Source of the DNA: Ovis canadensis
Taxonomy: Eukaryota; Chordata; Mammalia; Artiodactyla; Bovidae
Length of the DNA: 64,000 bases
Direction: 5' to 3'
NCBI RefSeq assembly: GCF_042477335.2
Contig: NC_091247.1
Span: 43,392,501 to 43,456,500 of the forward strand
The position numbers and the translations under genes were made by a program. The number at the start of each line of letters is the position of its first letter. The stretch's first letter is position 1. Shown here in pieces: positions 12,704 through 24,249 of this stretch. Below the pieces are notes generated by a model that searched no databases, had not been told where the DNA came from, and saw only the letters and a program-made list of their open reading frames with translations.

Positions 12704-12930
12704 AGGGATTTCCCTGGTGGTCCAGTGACTAAGACTCCACACTTCCAATGCAGGGGGCCTGGGTTCAATCCCTGGTCAGGGAACTAGATTCCATATGCTG
12801 CAACTAAGAGTTCACATGCTGCAACTAAAGACCCCATATTGCACGATGAAGACTGTGCATGCCACAGCTAAGACCTGACGCAACCAAATAAAAATAACTA
12901 ATAAGTATTTTAAATAAATGAATACTTATT
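12704..12930 (+). mobile_element. CHR-2 SINE with TSD
   Basis: Sense copy (GGATTTCCCTGGTGGTCCAGTG head, GCAACCAAATAAAAATAACT tail). The 12-bp direct repeat ATAAATCAATAG flanks it at 12692-12703 and 12931-12942. It lies close to an antisense CHR-2, so the two form an inverted pair. Confidence 0.9.
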
Positions 12931-12942
12931 ATAAATCAATAG

Positions 12943-14274
12943 AAATTGATAAATAGAAATATTTACTTTGTATCTGATAACAGCATCATATTTTCCACAT
13001 TGTTTCACTAAAATTGCTAGTGGCATCACTAGAATCACATCATCTGGCAAGAATTATTTTCTACTGGATGGAATGAAAAAGGAAAGTTGTATCCTTCATC
13101 ACAGGCAAATTTGGGTTCTAGAGGGCTCCTTTTCATTTACTAAGAAACACCAGATATTTTAACAACCATATTGAAAAGGTTAAATTTCTGTGTAATTCTT
13201 TCTACGGTAGCAAAATATAGCTTTGTGGAAAATCTAATGTGATTTTCAAAAATAGAATATTTGCTTTTCGAATAGATCAGATTACCTAACAAACAGAGCA
13301 AGCAAGTTGAAAAAACAAAATAGTAAATAATTTCTTTTTCTCCCATGATGAACAACTTAGTTCAAAGTGGCATACTGGAATCAAAGTGCGGGTCACTTCT
13401 CAACCTGTAATCATTCCTCTGGGCTCCCCTCTACATGATCTCTACCCACCAAAAAGGAAAAAAAAGGGGGTCATGAGGGGAAGGGGGCCATGAAGATGTC
13501 CCTAGAACTAAAAGGTCAGGCACAGACTCAGATAAACAATTTGAGTCAACACTAAAAGGGAATTTGGTCAGAGTAGGCGTAAAAGGCAGGGAGAGCAGAA
13601 ATGAGATGCTTGTTTCTATGGTTTTAGAGAAAAGCTAAGACTCTGTGAATAGAACTGGTGAAATAGGAGCATTGAAAGAGATGAGTTAAAAGATGGGGAG
13701 GTAAATTCATTTGGTGTCTGTGTTTTGTGGACAAGGGTTCTAAGAATGGAGGTTTAATTCAGCGACATAAGCAGAGGTTTAAAAGTTTCTTACCAAGAGT
13801 AAATCACTCTAAATGGCCCATACGGTGAAGCACAAAAAAGGGAGTATGGACCATCTAGGGAACTGATTAAAATGCATACTCCTGTGTCCAGAGGAAGACC
13901 TAGGAATCTGCCATGCAACAAGCCAATCCTTCCCTTCCACAGCCCTTTACTCCCATGCTAGATTATTTGATTAAAAGTACGTGTAAGGGCAATGAATTAA
14001 CAGAATTTGGAATTAAAGAGAAGTCTAAGATAAAGTCTAGGGCTAGGCTTTCAAAACCTGCCACTCAGGTTGTGAGTATAATGTTAAGAGGTGAGAAACA
14101 GGTGGGATTTGAGGAGAGGGGCAATGGTTAGGGAAGAGAAGAGATGGATATCAATAGTAATGGGGTATAGTTCTCCCAACAGTTTATTACTCCTGGAACA
14201 AGAATTCACTGAAGTCTGTTTGGGAAAACAGCCACGGACAGCTGAAAAGATAATTAACCTTCCAAACAGAACTC
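12943..14274. other. Unique intergenic sequence
   Basis: Nothing recognised: no SINE, LINE or coding similarity over 1.3 kb. It has a short purine-rich tract at 13450-13495. Confidence 0.5.
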
Positions 14275-14445
14275 AGTGATTCCCAAGCTTGGCTCTCATC
14301 AGTCATCCAGAGAGAATTTTCTTTTTTTTTTCTTTCAGAAAGAGTTTTTTTTTTTTTTTTTTTTTTTTAAGATTCCTGGGATCTAACCCTGGAAATTTTG
14401 TTTCTGTAGCCTTAGGGTATGACCCAGACATCTATTTTTTATTCT
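14275..14445. repeat. MER5-like hAT fragment with oligo-T tracts
   Basis: CCAAGCTTGGCTCTCATCAGTCATCCAGAG and GATTCCTGGGATCTAACCC followed by GGGTATGACCCAGACATC resemble the old MER5 group. Two T-rich runs (about 14325-14334 and 14345-14369) interrupt it. Confidence 0.4.
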
Positions 14446-14473
14446 TCCTGTTAACAGATTAATGATATATAAC

Positions 14474-14522
14474 AACTAAATGCAAAAAATAAAAAATAAA
14501 AAACAAAAATAACTAAATGCAA
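14474..14522 (+). repeat. Bare A-rich insertion with TSD
   Basis: AACTAAATGCAA occurs at 14474-14485 and again at 14511-14522, separated only by 25 bases of A with few T or C. This is a second element-less poly(A) footprint, here in sense orientation. Confidence 0.6.
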
Positions 14523-14524
14523 TG

Positions 14525-15639
14525 GAATCTGGATTAAAAGAAAACTAAAGCATAATTTTGATACAATTAGGCAAAATTCATGTGAATGGAATGTTGGACT
14601 TAATGTTGTGTTTCCCAGGTGTGACAACGGCATCCTCAGTAAACAGGACAATGACCTCATTCTTGGGAAAAGATGGAGAATTGTTTAGTGGTGAAGTGTC
14701 ATGGTGCCTGCACACCATGCTTGAATGGCTTGGTAAAGGGGAAACGTGTAAATATAAAGAGAGCACTGTAGTATAGGAGGTAACTTTTTCAAAATTACAA
14801 AACATTAATTTGTTTTTTTTTTACAAGAGAGAATAAATGATGGAAAGGGAAGGCTCCATTCTTGATTTTCTTGTACACAGATTGAGCAACCTTAGTAGGA
14901 AGGTATGGGTTACAGGAGCTCAGGGCAGAGAAGTCACTCTGGTTCTCCACTCATTCTCTGCTACAACACACGTGAAAAATGATGCTTATACACAATGCCC
15001 ACAGCCACAGGTGCACCTAGGCTTAGAGGTAATTCCTGGCTACTGACCTGTAACACAACAGGTTTTCCTACTCAAGAAAAAATACAAGTAAGTGATATTA
15101 CCATAGATATAATTTTGAATTATTCAAATTTATTTTTAAAATAATACTGTCTAACCATCTCTATTTTTGTGTGGAAGAGGTTTGAAAATTTAATAAATCA
15201 CTCTGAATTACAAAAAAAATGTCAGTTATTTGCTATCTATATCTGATCTAATCTTTGTCACGGGCAGTCACAGCCCTGGGTCATTGCAGGGAGGAGAAAA
15301 TGATTTCAACTCGACAATGAATGTACAGGAAATATTTTCTAGTTTAAATAACCTTGTGTGGATAATTCAGAGTCTTTTGGTAAGTACTCAGACTTCCTCT
15401 CTATCAATAAGTGGTTCTACAATGATGCGGTTATAATTTTTTAAAAACTCGATCGGTAGTTCACTAATAACGAAAATGCATGGACGTTGTGGTAGATTAT
15501 TAAAAATAGTCCCATTCTTCACCTTTCCTTGAATCCCGACCCTTTGTCATGTTGCTTTTCAGGGTCCTCTGATTCCATCTGGGGTCAACTATATGATTTT
15601 CCTTAGCCAGTGGGTATAACTTATCCTTTGCTTTTGTTT
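14525..15639. other. Unique AT-rich intergenic sequence
   Basis: No gene or repeat recognised. Confidence 0.5.
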
Positions 15640-15846
15640 TTTGTTAAGTTGCTAAGTCATGTCCAACTCTTTGAGACCCTATGGACTATAGGCCACCAGG
15701 TTCTTCTGTCCATGGGATTTTCTGGGCAAGAATACTGGAATGGGTTGCTATTTCCTGCTTCAGGGCCTCTTCTTGACCCAGGGGTCAAACCCAAGTCTCC
15801 TGCATTGGGCAATAGATTCTTTACCACTGAGCCACCAGGGAAACCC
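15640..15846 (-). mobile_element. Bov-tA SINE
   Basis: Antisense copy from GTTGCTAAGTCATGTCCAAC to the head GAGCCACCAGGGAAACCC. Confidence 0.92.
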
Positions 15847-15849
15847 ATA

Positions 15850-16634
15850 GCTGATCCTAGGTAAGCACAAATTTGAAATAGGTTTATATGTTGGGCTTTT
15901 CCCTTGTGCTTGCGCCATTGCCATCAGAACACACTGGGCCTAGCCTACTGGAGGGTGAGAGATATGTGGAGTCCAGCTGAGTCCCCAGTCATCATAGAGG
16001 AAGTGACCCTTGATCAGCTACTGGCCAGTCAACCCTGATACAGGAACAAACCTAGCCAAGGTCAATGAGCTGTCTAGTCAGCAGCCCCCAGAAACAGGAG
16101 CCATAAACACCTAGTGTTGTGTGTCATGGAGGCTTATGGTTTTTTGTTACTATGTGACTCCAAGTCCACTAAGAAGCACATGCCAAGACAGGACAAAATG
16201 TACAAAGATTTTACTAGGGAGACATTTAGGAAAGAAAATAGAGAAGGAGCAGAAGTAGACGAGCTGTCAGAGGGTGATGAGAGTCTGACCCCAAGTGAAG
16301 GAAAGAGGGGAGCAGGTTGGATGGAAACATCCTAGCCTGTCATGCAGCCAAGAAAAGTCAGAGAAGCTCCTGGGGAACCTCAAGGTGAAGTCAGCAATCA
16401 GAGGCATCTCAAGCTTTCTAGGAACAAGTTGGCCTTCATATCCCACTGTACTCAGCCATTGGCTGGAGCAACCTTTGGGATGCATGGCCTTGGCATACAC
16501 TTGGCAGTGGGTTTCAGAGCACACTAGTTAGCCAATTAGATTAATAAGTCTGCAGGGTTTTTTCCTCATGCTTGCCACGGTTACACAGCTTTGTTGGTTT
16601 GGACTTAAGCGACAGAGGCAGGGAGACTACTGAC
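15850..16634. other. Unique intergenic sequence
   Basis: No gene recognised. Overlapping short open frames at 16267-16531 on both strands show no family resemblance. Confidence 0.5.
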
Positions 16635-16642
16635 TTACAGAA

Positions 16643-17511
16643 CAGCAGTTCTTAATGTGGGAGGTACTGCGTCCTAGAGGGCATTTTGGAAATGTCTGGG
16701 GGCATTGCTTGACCCGTGTCATGACTGAGGAGGTACTACTGGCATTTAGTGGGCACAGGCCAAAGAAGCTAGATGTCTCGCAATTCCCTGGACCATCCTG
16801 CATGACAAAGCATCCCACGTGTTCACTAATTTTTGATGCCCTGGGGTGGAATAATCTGTTTTAAATGATCTGAGCCAAGAACCTAATTCTGTTTTACACA
16901 GAAACATCAAGTATTAGGGGACTTCCCTGGTGGTTCGGTGGCTAAAACTCCACACTCCTGATGCAGAGGGCTCGGATTCAGTCCCGGTCAGGGAACTAGA
17001 TCCCACATGCTGCATCCAAGAATTCATATGCCACAGCTAAAGATGCTGCATGCTGCAACAAAAATGGAAGATCCCACAACTAAGACCAAGAGCAGCCAAA
17101 TAAAAATGTTTTTTTAAAAAAGTATATTTTGCCCAGCACAAATACGCACTGTATTTCTAAGGTTACAATTGCCATGACATTGAAAACCGACTGCTTTGCT
17201 TCAAACTTTACTGTGTTGGTTACTCACATTAGGAAGTCATGCCACCAAGCAACACTATTTGTGCTGTTCAAATCACCAATACAATGCTCCTGACACATTG
17301 TACATTTGTGGCTGTGGTCACCGTGAGCAACATGCAAAAACATTTGATGATTTTGTTATGTGCCCTGTATGATTGTTCTAAGGTATTTACTCAATGGAAT
17401 ATTTTATTGTACTGATTTTCCTGAAACTGTACAGTAGACAGGCTAAATTGCTTATGAACTTCATTTTAGAGTGAGAGAAAGTGCTAGGTCAGACATGGTT
17501 AAGAATCACTC
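16643..17511 (+). mobile_element. hAT-superfamily element, both ends and TSD present
   Basis: The left end CAGCAGTTCTTAA and right end TTAAGAATCACTC form a hAT/Charlie-type terminal inverted repeat. The flanking 8-mers TTACAGAA (16635-16642) and TTATAGAA (17512-17519) agree at 7 of 8 bases, the TSD length of hAT elements. The left part resembles MER20. A CHR-2 SINE at 16918-17118 interrupts it, so the element itself is about 670 bases. I see no transposase ORF, so it was non-autonomous. Confidence 0.7.
16918..17118 (+). mobile_element. CHR-2 SINE inside hAT element
   Basis: Sense copy beginning GGGGACTTCCCTGGTGGTTCGG and ending GAGCAGCCAAATAAAAATG plus a T/A tail. It is inserted into the older DNA transposon. 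Confidence 0.9.
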
Positions 17512-17559
17512 TTATAGAAGGAAAGTGTACAGAAGGATTATGAGACAGAAGGGAAACAT

Positions 17560-18055
17560 GCAACTGTGTTCGCAGCAGGATTGCACACATTAGCCAAAGA
17601 GGAAGTGACCCATGTCCACTGACAAAGGAATGGATAAACACAATGTGGTGTGTGTGTATGTATACATACATATATAACAGAATATCTAAAAGCCTTGAAA
17701 AGGAAGGACAATCTGATCTGTGCTACAACATGGATGAACACTGTAGACATTCTGCTAAGTGAAATAAGCCAGTCACGAAAGGGCAAATACTGTTATGCTT
17801 CCACCTACATGAAGTAGCTAGAGTGGCAAATCTGGAGAGACAGAAAGTAGGAGGGTGGCTGCCAGGGGCTGGGACCAGGGGAGGATTGTGAATTATTGTT
17901 TGGTGAGTAGAGTTTCGGTTTTGCAAGATGAAAAGATTTCTGGAGGTTGGTTGCACAACAGTGTGAATATACCTAACACTGTTGAAGTGTACGCTTAAAA
18001 ATGGTTATGATGGTAAGTTTTATATTATGTATATTTTACCACAATAAAAGAGAAA
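17560..18055 (+). mobile_element. L1M-type LINE, 3' end
   Basis: Terminal L1 sequence: ACATGGATGAACACTGTAGACATTCTGCTAAGTGAAATAAGCCAG, then GGTGGCTGCCAGGGGCTGGG and an end reading TATTTTACCACAATAAAAG. 5' truncated, with a short (GT/AT)n at about 17645-17675. Confidence 0.8.
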
Positions 18056-18304
18056 GAGAGTAGAAGGGAATGTAATTCCAGCCTAGGTCAGACTCTGAGT
18101 AAAATATATATGGATACTAGTAAGTAATAGTGTCCATTAATGTTATATTGATATTTAAGTATATAGGTTTTTCTGAATGTGGGTACATACTTATTTAATA
18201 TATAAAATTGATAAGAAATGATATGACATTTGGAGAACCTAGTAACTCAGTAATTTGTTTATACCAAAACAAGATTTTTTTCTTTGAGAGGACTTAAAGA
18301 AGTT

Positions 18305-18590
18305 GGAGTTTATACAGACACAGAAAACAAACTTATGGTTACCAAAGGGGAAAGGAGTGAAGGGGACAGATAAATTAGGAGCTTGAAATGAACAGACACA
18401 GACTACCACTTATAAAGTCGATAAATAATAAGTTCCTACTGTATAGCACAGGGAACTATATTCAGTATCTTTTTTAAGCCATAATGGAAAAGAACATGAA
18501 GAAGAATATATCTGAATTGCTTTGCTGTATGCCAGAAACTAACACAACATTGTAGATCAACTACAATTCAATTAAGAAAAAGAATTGGAG
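18305..18590 (+). mobile_element. Ruminant L1, 3' UTR
   Basis: TTATGGTTACCAAAGGGGAAAGG, TACTGTATAGCACAGGGAACTATATTCA and AACACAACATTGTAGATCAACTACAATTC are the ruminant L1 end, also seen at 23700-24240 and 45990-46255. Confidence 0.85.
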
Positions 18591-18599
18591 TTTCACTGG

Positions 18600-19335
18600 A
18601 AGGTCTGGGTGACCTCATGAACTCTATGCTGGCTATCCTCTAGTATCACCCCCTCCAGGCCCCCCTTTCTGTGATCTTGGGGCTGAGCCATACTTCCTAC
18701 TTTCCCTTGCCAGCTGGCTTCCTATGGGTCTGGAGGCCCTGGTGGAAACTGGGAGGGTGGAAGTAGGGAAAAGGAGGCTGTTTTCTTGTTTCCTTCTCCT
18801 GTCGGAAGCCCTGGACAGCTCTAGCTCAGCTTCTAACTTCTTTCTGCAGCCCCAACGCTAGCCTCCAGCAGCCCCTTGGAGGTGCCTCATCAGCGGAGCC
18901 ACAGACTTCCTCATTATCCAGAGTCCCATCCTCTGAGCTTTCATCCGGAATTCAGTGCGCACAGGTGAGGACAGGTCTGGGTGTCAGGCCTGCCCAGCTT
19001 CCTCTGGAATTCCGGTTTCTAGTAATACCTCCTGCCTGGAGAATCCCAGGGATGGGGGAGCCTGGCGGGCTGCCGTCTATGGGGTTGCACAGTCGGCCAC
19101 GACTGAAGCGACTTAGCAGCAGCAGCAGCAGTAATACCTCCTCTTCGCTTCTGCTCCTCAGACCAGTGGCAGCTGTGTCCTCAGCTATTAATCTCTGGTT
19201 TACCTCAGCATTCCTTGTTTGCTTTTCCCCCAACTACCTAACACTTTTGTTATTAATTGTCTATTTTATATCTTTCTTATTGGAAATTCCTAATGCTGGT
19301 GTGATTTCTGTTTTCTTGACTGGATCTTGACTAAT
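18600..19335 (+). repeat. Old LTR/MER-like repeat, family unassigned
   Basis: CTTGCCAGCTGGCTTCC, TTCCGGTTTCTAGTAATACCTCC, GTGTCCTCAGCTATTAATCTCTGG and a terminal TCTTGACTGGATCTTGACTAATGAAA fit a widespread old mammalian repeat that I cannot name with confidence. A truncated SINE at 19034-19129 splits it. Confidence 0.45.
19034..19129 (+). mobile_element. 5'-truncated Bov-tA with (AGC)n tail and TSD
   Basis: Only the 3' half of the SINE body (GCCTGGAGAATCCCAGGGAT to GACTTAGCAGC) with an (AGC)5 tail. Flanked by the 13-bp direct repeat AGTAATACCTCCT at 19021-19033 and 19130-19142. Confidence 0.9.
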
Positions 19336-19339
19336 GAAA

Positions 19340-19680
19340 TCTTTTAAAGACACACATCTGCCTGTCCATAGTGTCTAGTAGTGATGCTATCTCCATGTGT
19401 GTTCCTAGGGAACAATCTGGTATCTATCCCTAAAGCAGCCAGTTTTTGGTCTCTATTATTACTTTCTAATAAAAGGAACCAGGGCTCCGTGGAGAGTGAC
19501 TATTATTCTATGTTCAGAGCAGAGAAAGCAGAAATGTTAGAAAATTTTACTAATTTGAAAAAGCAAAAATGCTTGCAAGGATCTCTGGGACTCCCACTGG
19601 CCAGATTGTGAGAACCTGAGCACTGAAAAGGAAAAAAAAAATTCTGTATAAAACATGAGTAAATAACGATACTCAAAAGG
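19340..19680. other. Unique intergenic sequence
   Basis: Nothing recognised in this short stretch. Confidence 0.5.
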
Positions 19681-19690
19681 AATAAAAAGA

Positions 19691-19874
19691 GACTTCCCTA
19701 ATGGTTCAGTGGCTAAGACTCCATGCTCCCAGTACAGGGGCCCAGATTCAATCCCTGGTCAGGGACTTAGATCCCACATGCCACAACCAAGAGTTCTCAT
19801 GCCACAACTAGAAAGATCCCACATGCTGCAACTAAGACCGGATATAGCCAAATAAATAAATAAAAGTTAAAAAA
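19691..19874 (+). mobile_element. CHR-2 SINE with TSD
   Basis: Sense copy (GACTTCCCTAATGGTTCAGTGG to GATATAGCCAAATAAATAAATAAAAG). The repeat AATAAAAAGA lies at 19681-19690 and 19875-19884. Confidence 0.9.
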
Positions 19875-19884
19875 AATAAAAAGA

Positions 19885-20400
19885 CTTTGGCTTTTGCCAG
19901 GAGTAAAATGGGGGCTGCTGCAGGATTTGGGATGGAATCTGAATGGTTTAATATGATCTGCTGCATTAAGAATAAGACTCTAAGGAGGTTCTTGAATAAA
20001 AGACGTGAGACCTGTTGGGAGGCTATTGTATTTATCCCAGTGAGACATGATGGTAACTTGGGCCAACAGGGTGGCACAGGACGTGGTGAGAAATGGTTCA
20101 ATTCTGAATATACTTTGAAAGTAGGGCAAAAGTATTTTCTCATGGATTGCACATAGGACGTGAGAGAAAGAGAAGAGACATGATGGCTCTGAGGTTTCTG
20201 GCCTAAGTAATTGATAGAATTGACATCCCACTGAGGTGGGGAAGGCTGAATGGACACAGTTGTTAGGGGGAGTTAAGAAATTCAGCTGTGGGCCTCTTGG
20301 GTTTGAAATCTCTGTCTTGACATCCCAATGCCGTTGAGTCAGTATCTGGAATCTGCACCTGGTGTTCAGGAGAAAGATGTGGGCTGATAAATATTAGAAT
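19885..20400 (+). repeat. Old mid-repetitive family, copy A
   Basis: CTTTGGCTTTTGCCAGGAGTAAAATGGG, GGGAGGCTATTGTATTTATCCCAG and GTGAGAGAAAGAGAAGAGACATGATGGC closely follow a common old mammalian interspersed repeat whose name I cannot give. Further pieces of the same family occur near 40345, 42870, 43500 and 52340. Confidence 0.5.
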
Positions 20401-21080
20401 GGGCAAAGCTAGGCTGCGGTAACAAAAACTACAAAATCTCACTGGGTTAACTCAACAAAAGTGGATATCTTCTGTGAAGGGGCCCTGTTGCTCCATCTCT
20501 GTGGATTTCTCAAGGCTAATAATGTCCAGCCCATCCCAGCTCCTCCACAACTGACACTATTCTGACTGACCTGTCCTCCATCACGATAGATGGATGACTT
20601 TTCTGATGGGCTGGAACTGAACTAATTTTCAAGATTTTGAACATTGTTAGTTATTTGAGATTATGTTCATGTCCCATGCCTTTTTTTTTTTTTTTTGGTC
20701 TCAAAGTCATCACATGCTGAAATTCTATATCCTGAATCGAGATCTCCTCTAGACAGCCAGCTCTCTCAGTACCACTGAATCTGGACATGGACATGTGGGA
20801 ATTTCTGGGGAATCCCCAGCACTTCTGGGGATAAGTTAACCAACAGTGAGATCCTTTTGGCCAGGACTCCACTGTATTCATCTTTCTACTCTTGGCACCT
20901 TGCAAGTTGCTGGGAGTATTGAAGACACTATTGTATGGCATATGGGCTTGCTGCGTGGGGTAGCAGTATGGTGGGTGGTTAGCTGAACACTGGAGGAGTG
21001 GTGTAGTTGTTTTTGAGTAGTATAGAAATGTAGTGTAGTGATCTGATCAACTGTGTAGCAGTATGGAGTGAGAAGTCAGA
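20401..21080. other. Unique intergenic sequence with oligo-T
   Basis: No gene seen. A run of about 15 T (20682-20696) is present without a recognisable element body. Confidence 0.45.
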
Positions 21081-21084
21081 CTGC

Positions 21085-21275
21085 GTTTATAGCCTTCTTG
21101 GCCAGTTACTAGGTATGTGATCTTGGGCAAGTTACTTAACTTTTCTATGGCTCACTTTATCCTCTAGAATATGGGGCTAACAAACTCATCAAGTTGTTGA
21201 GAATTAAATGAGGTATATACCTAAAATAATTAGCACAATTCCAGATGCATTGTACAATGTGAATAAATGTTAACT
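21085..21275 (+). repeat. MIR SINE
   Basis: TGATCTTGGGCAAGTTACTTAAC, GAATTAAATGAGGTATATACC and TGAATAAATGTTAAC follow the MIR core and 3' half in sense orientation. Confidence 0.8.
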
Positions 21276-21661
21276 GAAATAATGTTATATAACATACTTT
21301 AATTATTATTTTGTGTGATCTAATTCAGTTACTTGAACTAAGTGTGTCAGAATAAAGAGAGGGAAGAGAAACAATGTTCCAAACCCTAACTGTACCCAGT
21401 GAAAAAGAATTTGATGATATTACATACAGAAAACACTGGAGACTCCACACAAGAACTACTAGAACTGAGGAAGGAATTCAGCAAGGTAGCAGTAAACAAG
21501 ATTAACATATAGAAATTGGCTGCATTTCTTTACACTAATAATGAAACATCAGAAAGGGAATGTAAGCAAAGCATTCCTTTTAAAATCACATTAAAAAGTA
21601 CTTAGGAATAAACGTCACCAAAGAGGTGAAAGAATTATATGCTGAGAACTACAAGACATTA

Positions 21662-21864
21662 GAGCTTCCCTGGTGGCTTAGATGGTAAAGAATCTGCCTG
21701 CAGTGCAGGAGACACAGGTTCAGTCTCTGGGCACGGAAGATCCCCTGGAGAAGGTAATGACTATCCACCCCAGGGTTCTTGCCTGGAGAATTCCATGGAC
21801 AGAGGAGCCTGGCAGGGGGTCACAAGGAGTCAGACATAACTGAGGGACTACACTTTCACTTTTC
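21662..21864 (+). mobile_element. Bov-tA SINE inside L1, with TSD
   Basis: Sense copy between ACAAGACATTA (21651-21661) and ACAAAACATTA (21865-21875), a TSD with one change. L1 ORF2 homology continues on both sides. Confidence 0.92.
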
Positions 21865-22261
21865 ACAAAACATTAACAAAGGAAATTGTAGATGATTCAA
21901 AGAAGTGGAAAGATATCCCATGCTCTTGGTTTGGAAGAATTAATATAGTTAAAATGGCCATGCTACTCAAAGCAATCTACATGTAATGTGATTTATTTAA
22001 TGTGATCCCTATGAAATTACCCATGACATTTTTCACAGAACTAGAACAAATAATCCTAAAATTTATATGGAACCATTAAAGACCTAGAATCACCAAAGCA
22101 ATCCTGAGGAAAAAGAGCAAGGCAGGAGGTATAACTGTCCCAGACTTCAGACAATACCACAAAACTACAGTAATCAAAATAGTATAGCATTGGCACAAAA
22201 ACAGACATATGGATCAACGGAACAGAATAGAGAGCCCAAAAGTAAACCCATATTGTTATGG

Positions 22262-22612
22262 TCAGTTCAGTTCAGTTCAGTCGCTCAGTCGTGTCCAACT
22301 CTTTGCGACCCCATGAATTGCAGCACGCCAGGCCTCCCTGTCCATCACCAACTCCTGGAGTTCACTCAGACTCACGTCCATCGAGTCAGTGATGCATCCA
22401 GCCATCTCATCCTCTGTCGTCCCCTTCTCCTCCTGCCCCCAATCTCTCCCAACATCAGAGTCTTTTCCAATGAGTCAACTCTTCGCATGAGGTGGCCGAA
22501 GTATTGGAGTCTCAGCTTTAGCATCAGTCTTTCCAAAGAACACCCAGGACGGATCTCTTTTAGAATGGACTGGTTGGATCTCCTTGCAGTCCAAGGGACT
22601 CTCAAGAGTCTT
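22262..22612 (-). mobile_element. RTE-BovB LINE 3' end inside L1
   Basis: Antisense BovB, with its TGAAC tail appearing as (GTTCA)n at 22262-22279. The minus strand still reads part of the C-terminal end of the BovB polyprotein (22372-22605), with LQYFGHLMRRVDSLEKTLML and a following GGRRRRGRQRMRWLD segment. 5' truncated and not functional. Confidence 0.92.
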
Positions 22613-23924
22613 TAGTCTTCAACAAAAGAGGCAAGAATACACAATGAAGGAAAGATAGTCTCTTCAGCAAGTACTGTTGGAAAAGTTAGACAGCCACATG
22701 TAAATCAATGAAGTTAAAACACACCCTCTTCCCAAACACAAAAATAAACTCAAAATGGCATAAGGATTTAAGTATAAGACATGACACAGTAAAACTCCTA
22801 GAAGAGAATGCAGGCAAATAATTCTCTGATATAAATCATACCAATGTTTTCTTAGGTCAGTCTCCTAAGGCAACATTGTTAGGGAATAAAAGCAAAGATA
22901 CACAAATGGGACCCAACTGGACTTACAAGCTTTTGCATAGCAAAGGAAACCATAAACAAAAACATAGCCTATGGGCCGAAAGAAAATATTTGCAAAGGAT
23001 GTGAATGACAAGGGATTAATTTCCAAAATATACAGATCATACAACTCAATAACAAAAAACCAACAACCCAATCGAAAAATGGGCAGAAGACCTAAACAGA
23101 CATTTCTCCAGACAAGACATACAAATGGACAACAGGCAAGTGAAAAGATGCTCAACATTGCTAATTATCAGAGAAATGCAAATCACACCTGCAATGAAGT
23201 ACCACCTCACACTGGTCAGAATAGCTGTCATTAAAAAATATACAAATAACAAATACTGGAGAGGATGTAGAGAAAAGGGAATCATACTACTTTGTTGTAA
23301 ATTGATACAGCCACTATAGAAAATGATATGGAGTTTCCTCAAAACAACTAAAAATTTTAAGAGTTGTCATGTGATCCTGCAGTCCCACTCCTAGACATAC
23401 ATCCAGACAAAATTATAATTTGAAAAAATACATTACACCCCTATGTTCATGCAATGTTCATAGCAGTATTATTCAGAATAGCCAAGACACGGAGACAGCC
23501 TAAATGTGCATTGACAGATGTGTGGATGAAGAAGATATGGTATCTATATACAGTGGAATATTACTCAGCCATAAAAAATAATGAAAGAATGCCATTTGCA
23601 GCCACATGGATGGACCTAAACATTCTCATACTAAGCAAAGCAAGTAAGAAAGAGAAAGACAAATATCATACAATACCACTTAAACATGGCATCTAAAATA
23701 CGACACAAATGAACGTATCTATGAAGTAGAAACTGTCTCATGGACATAGAGGACAGACTTGTGTTTGCCAGGGTGGAGAGTGAAGGAAGAATTGGGAGTC
23801 TTGGATTAGCAGATGCACACTGTTATATAAAGAATAGATAAACAAGAAGATCCTACTGTGTAGCACAGGGAACTATATGCAATATTCTGTGATAAACCAT
23901 AATGGGAAACAATATGAAAAATGT

Positions 23925-24146
23925 GTATGTGTGCATGTGTGCTCAGTAACGTCCAACTCTTTGCAACCCCATGGAATGTAGCTCACCAGGCTTCTCTGTC
24001 CGTGGAGTTTTCCAGGCAAGAATACTGGAGGGGGTTGCCATTTCCTACTCCAGGGAATCTTTCTGACCCAGGGATTGAACCCACAACTCTTTTACTTCCT
24101 GCATTGGCAGATGGATTCTTTACTGCTGTGCCACCTGGGAAGCCCC
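23925..24146 (-). mobile_element. Bov-tA SINE inside L1 3' UTR
   Basis: Antisense copy from a GTGTGTGCATGTGTGCTCAG tail to GTGCCACCTGGGAAGCC. The L1 3' UTR resumes at about 24155. Confidence 0.9.
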
Positions 24147-24249
24147 CCAAAAGAATATATATATAACTAAGTCACTTTGCTGTGCAGCAAAAATTGACAC
24201 ATTGTAAATCAACTATACTTCCATAAAAATTTTTAAAGACTTTATAAAG

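Larger units (their letters stand above)
21380..24240 (+). mobile_element. Ruminant L1, 3' third, with three insertions
   Basis: Sense L1 from ORF2 to the 3' UTR. Recognisable ORF2 landmarks are GAAAGAATTATATGCTGAGAACTACAAGAC, AATTTATATGGAACCATTAAAGACC, ATCAACGGAACAGAATAGAGAGCCC and AATGGGCAGAAGACCTAAACAGAC. The 3' UTR ends near ACATTGTAAATCAACTATACTTCC. It is 5' truncated, and its ORF2 frame is broken many times, so it cannot be active. Nested in it are a Bov-tA (21662-21864), a BovB (22262-22612) and another Bov-tA (23925-24146). Confidence 0.9.
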
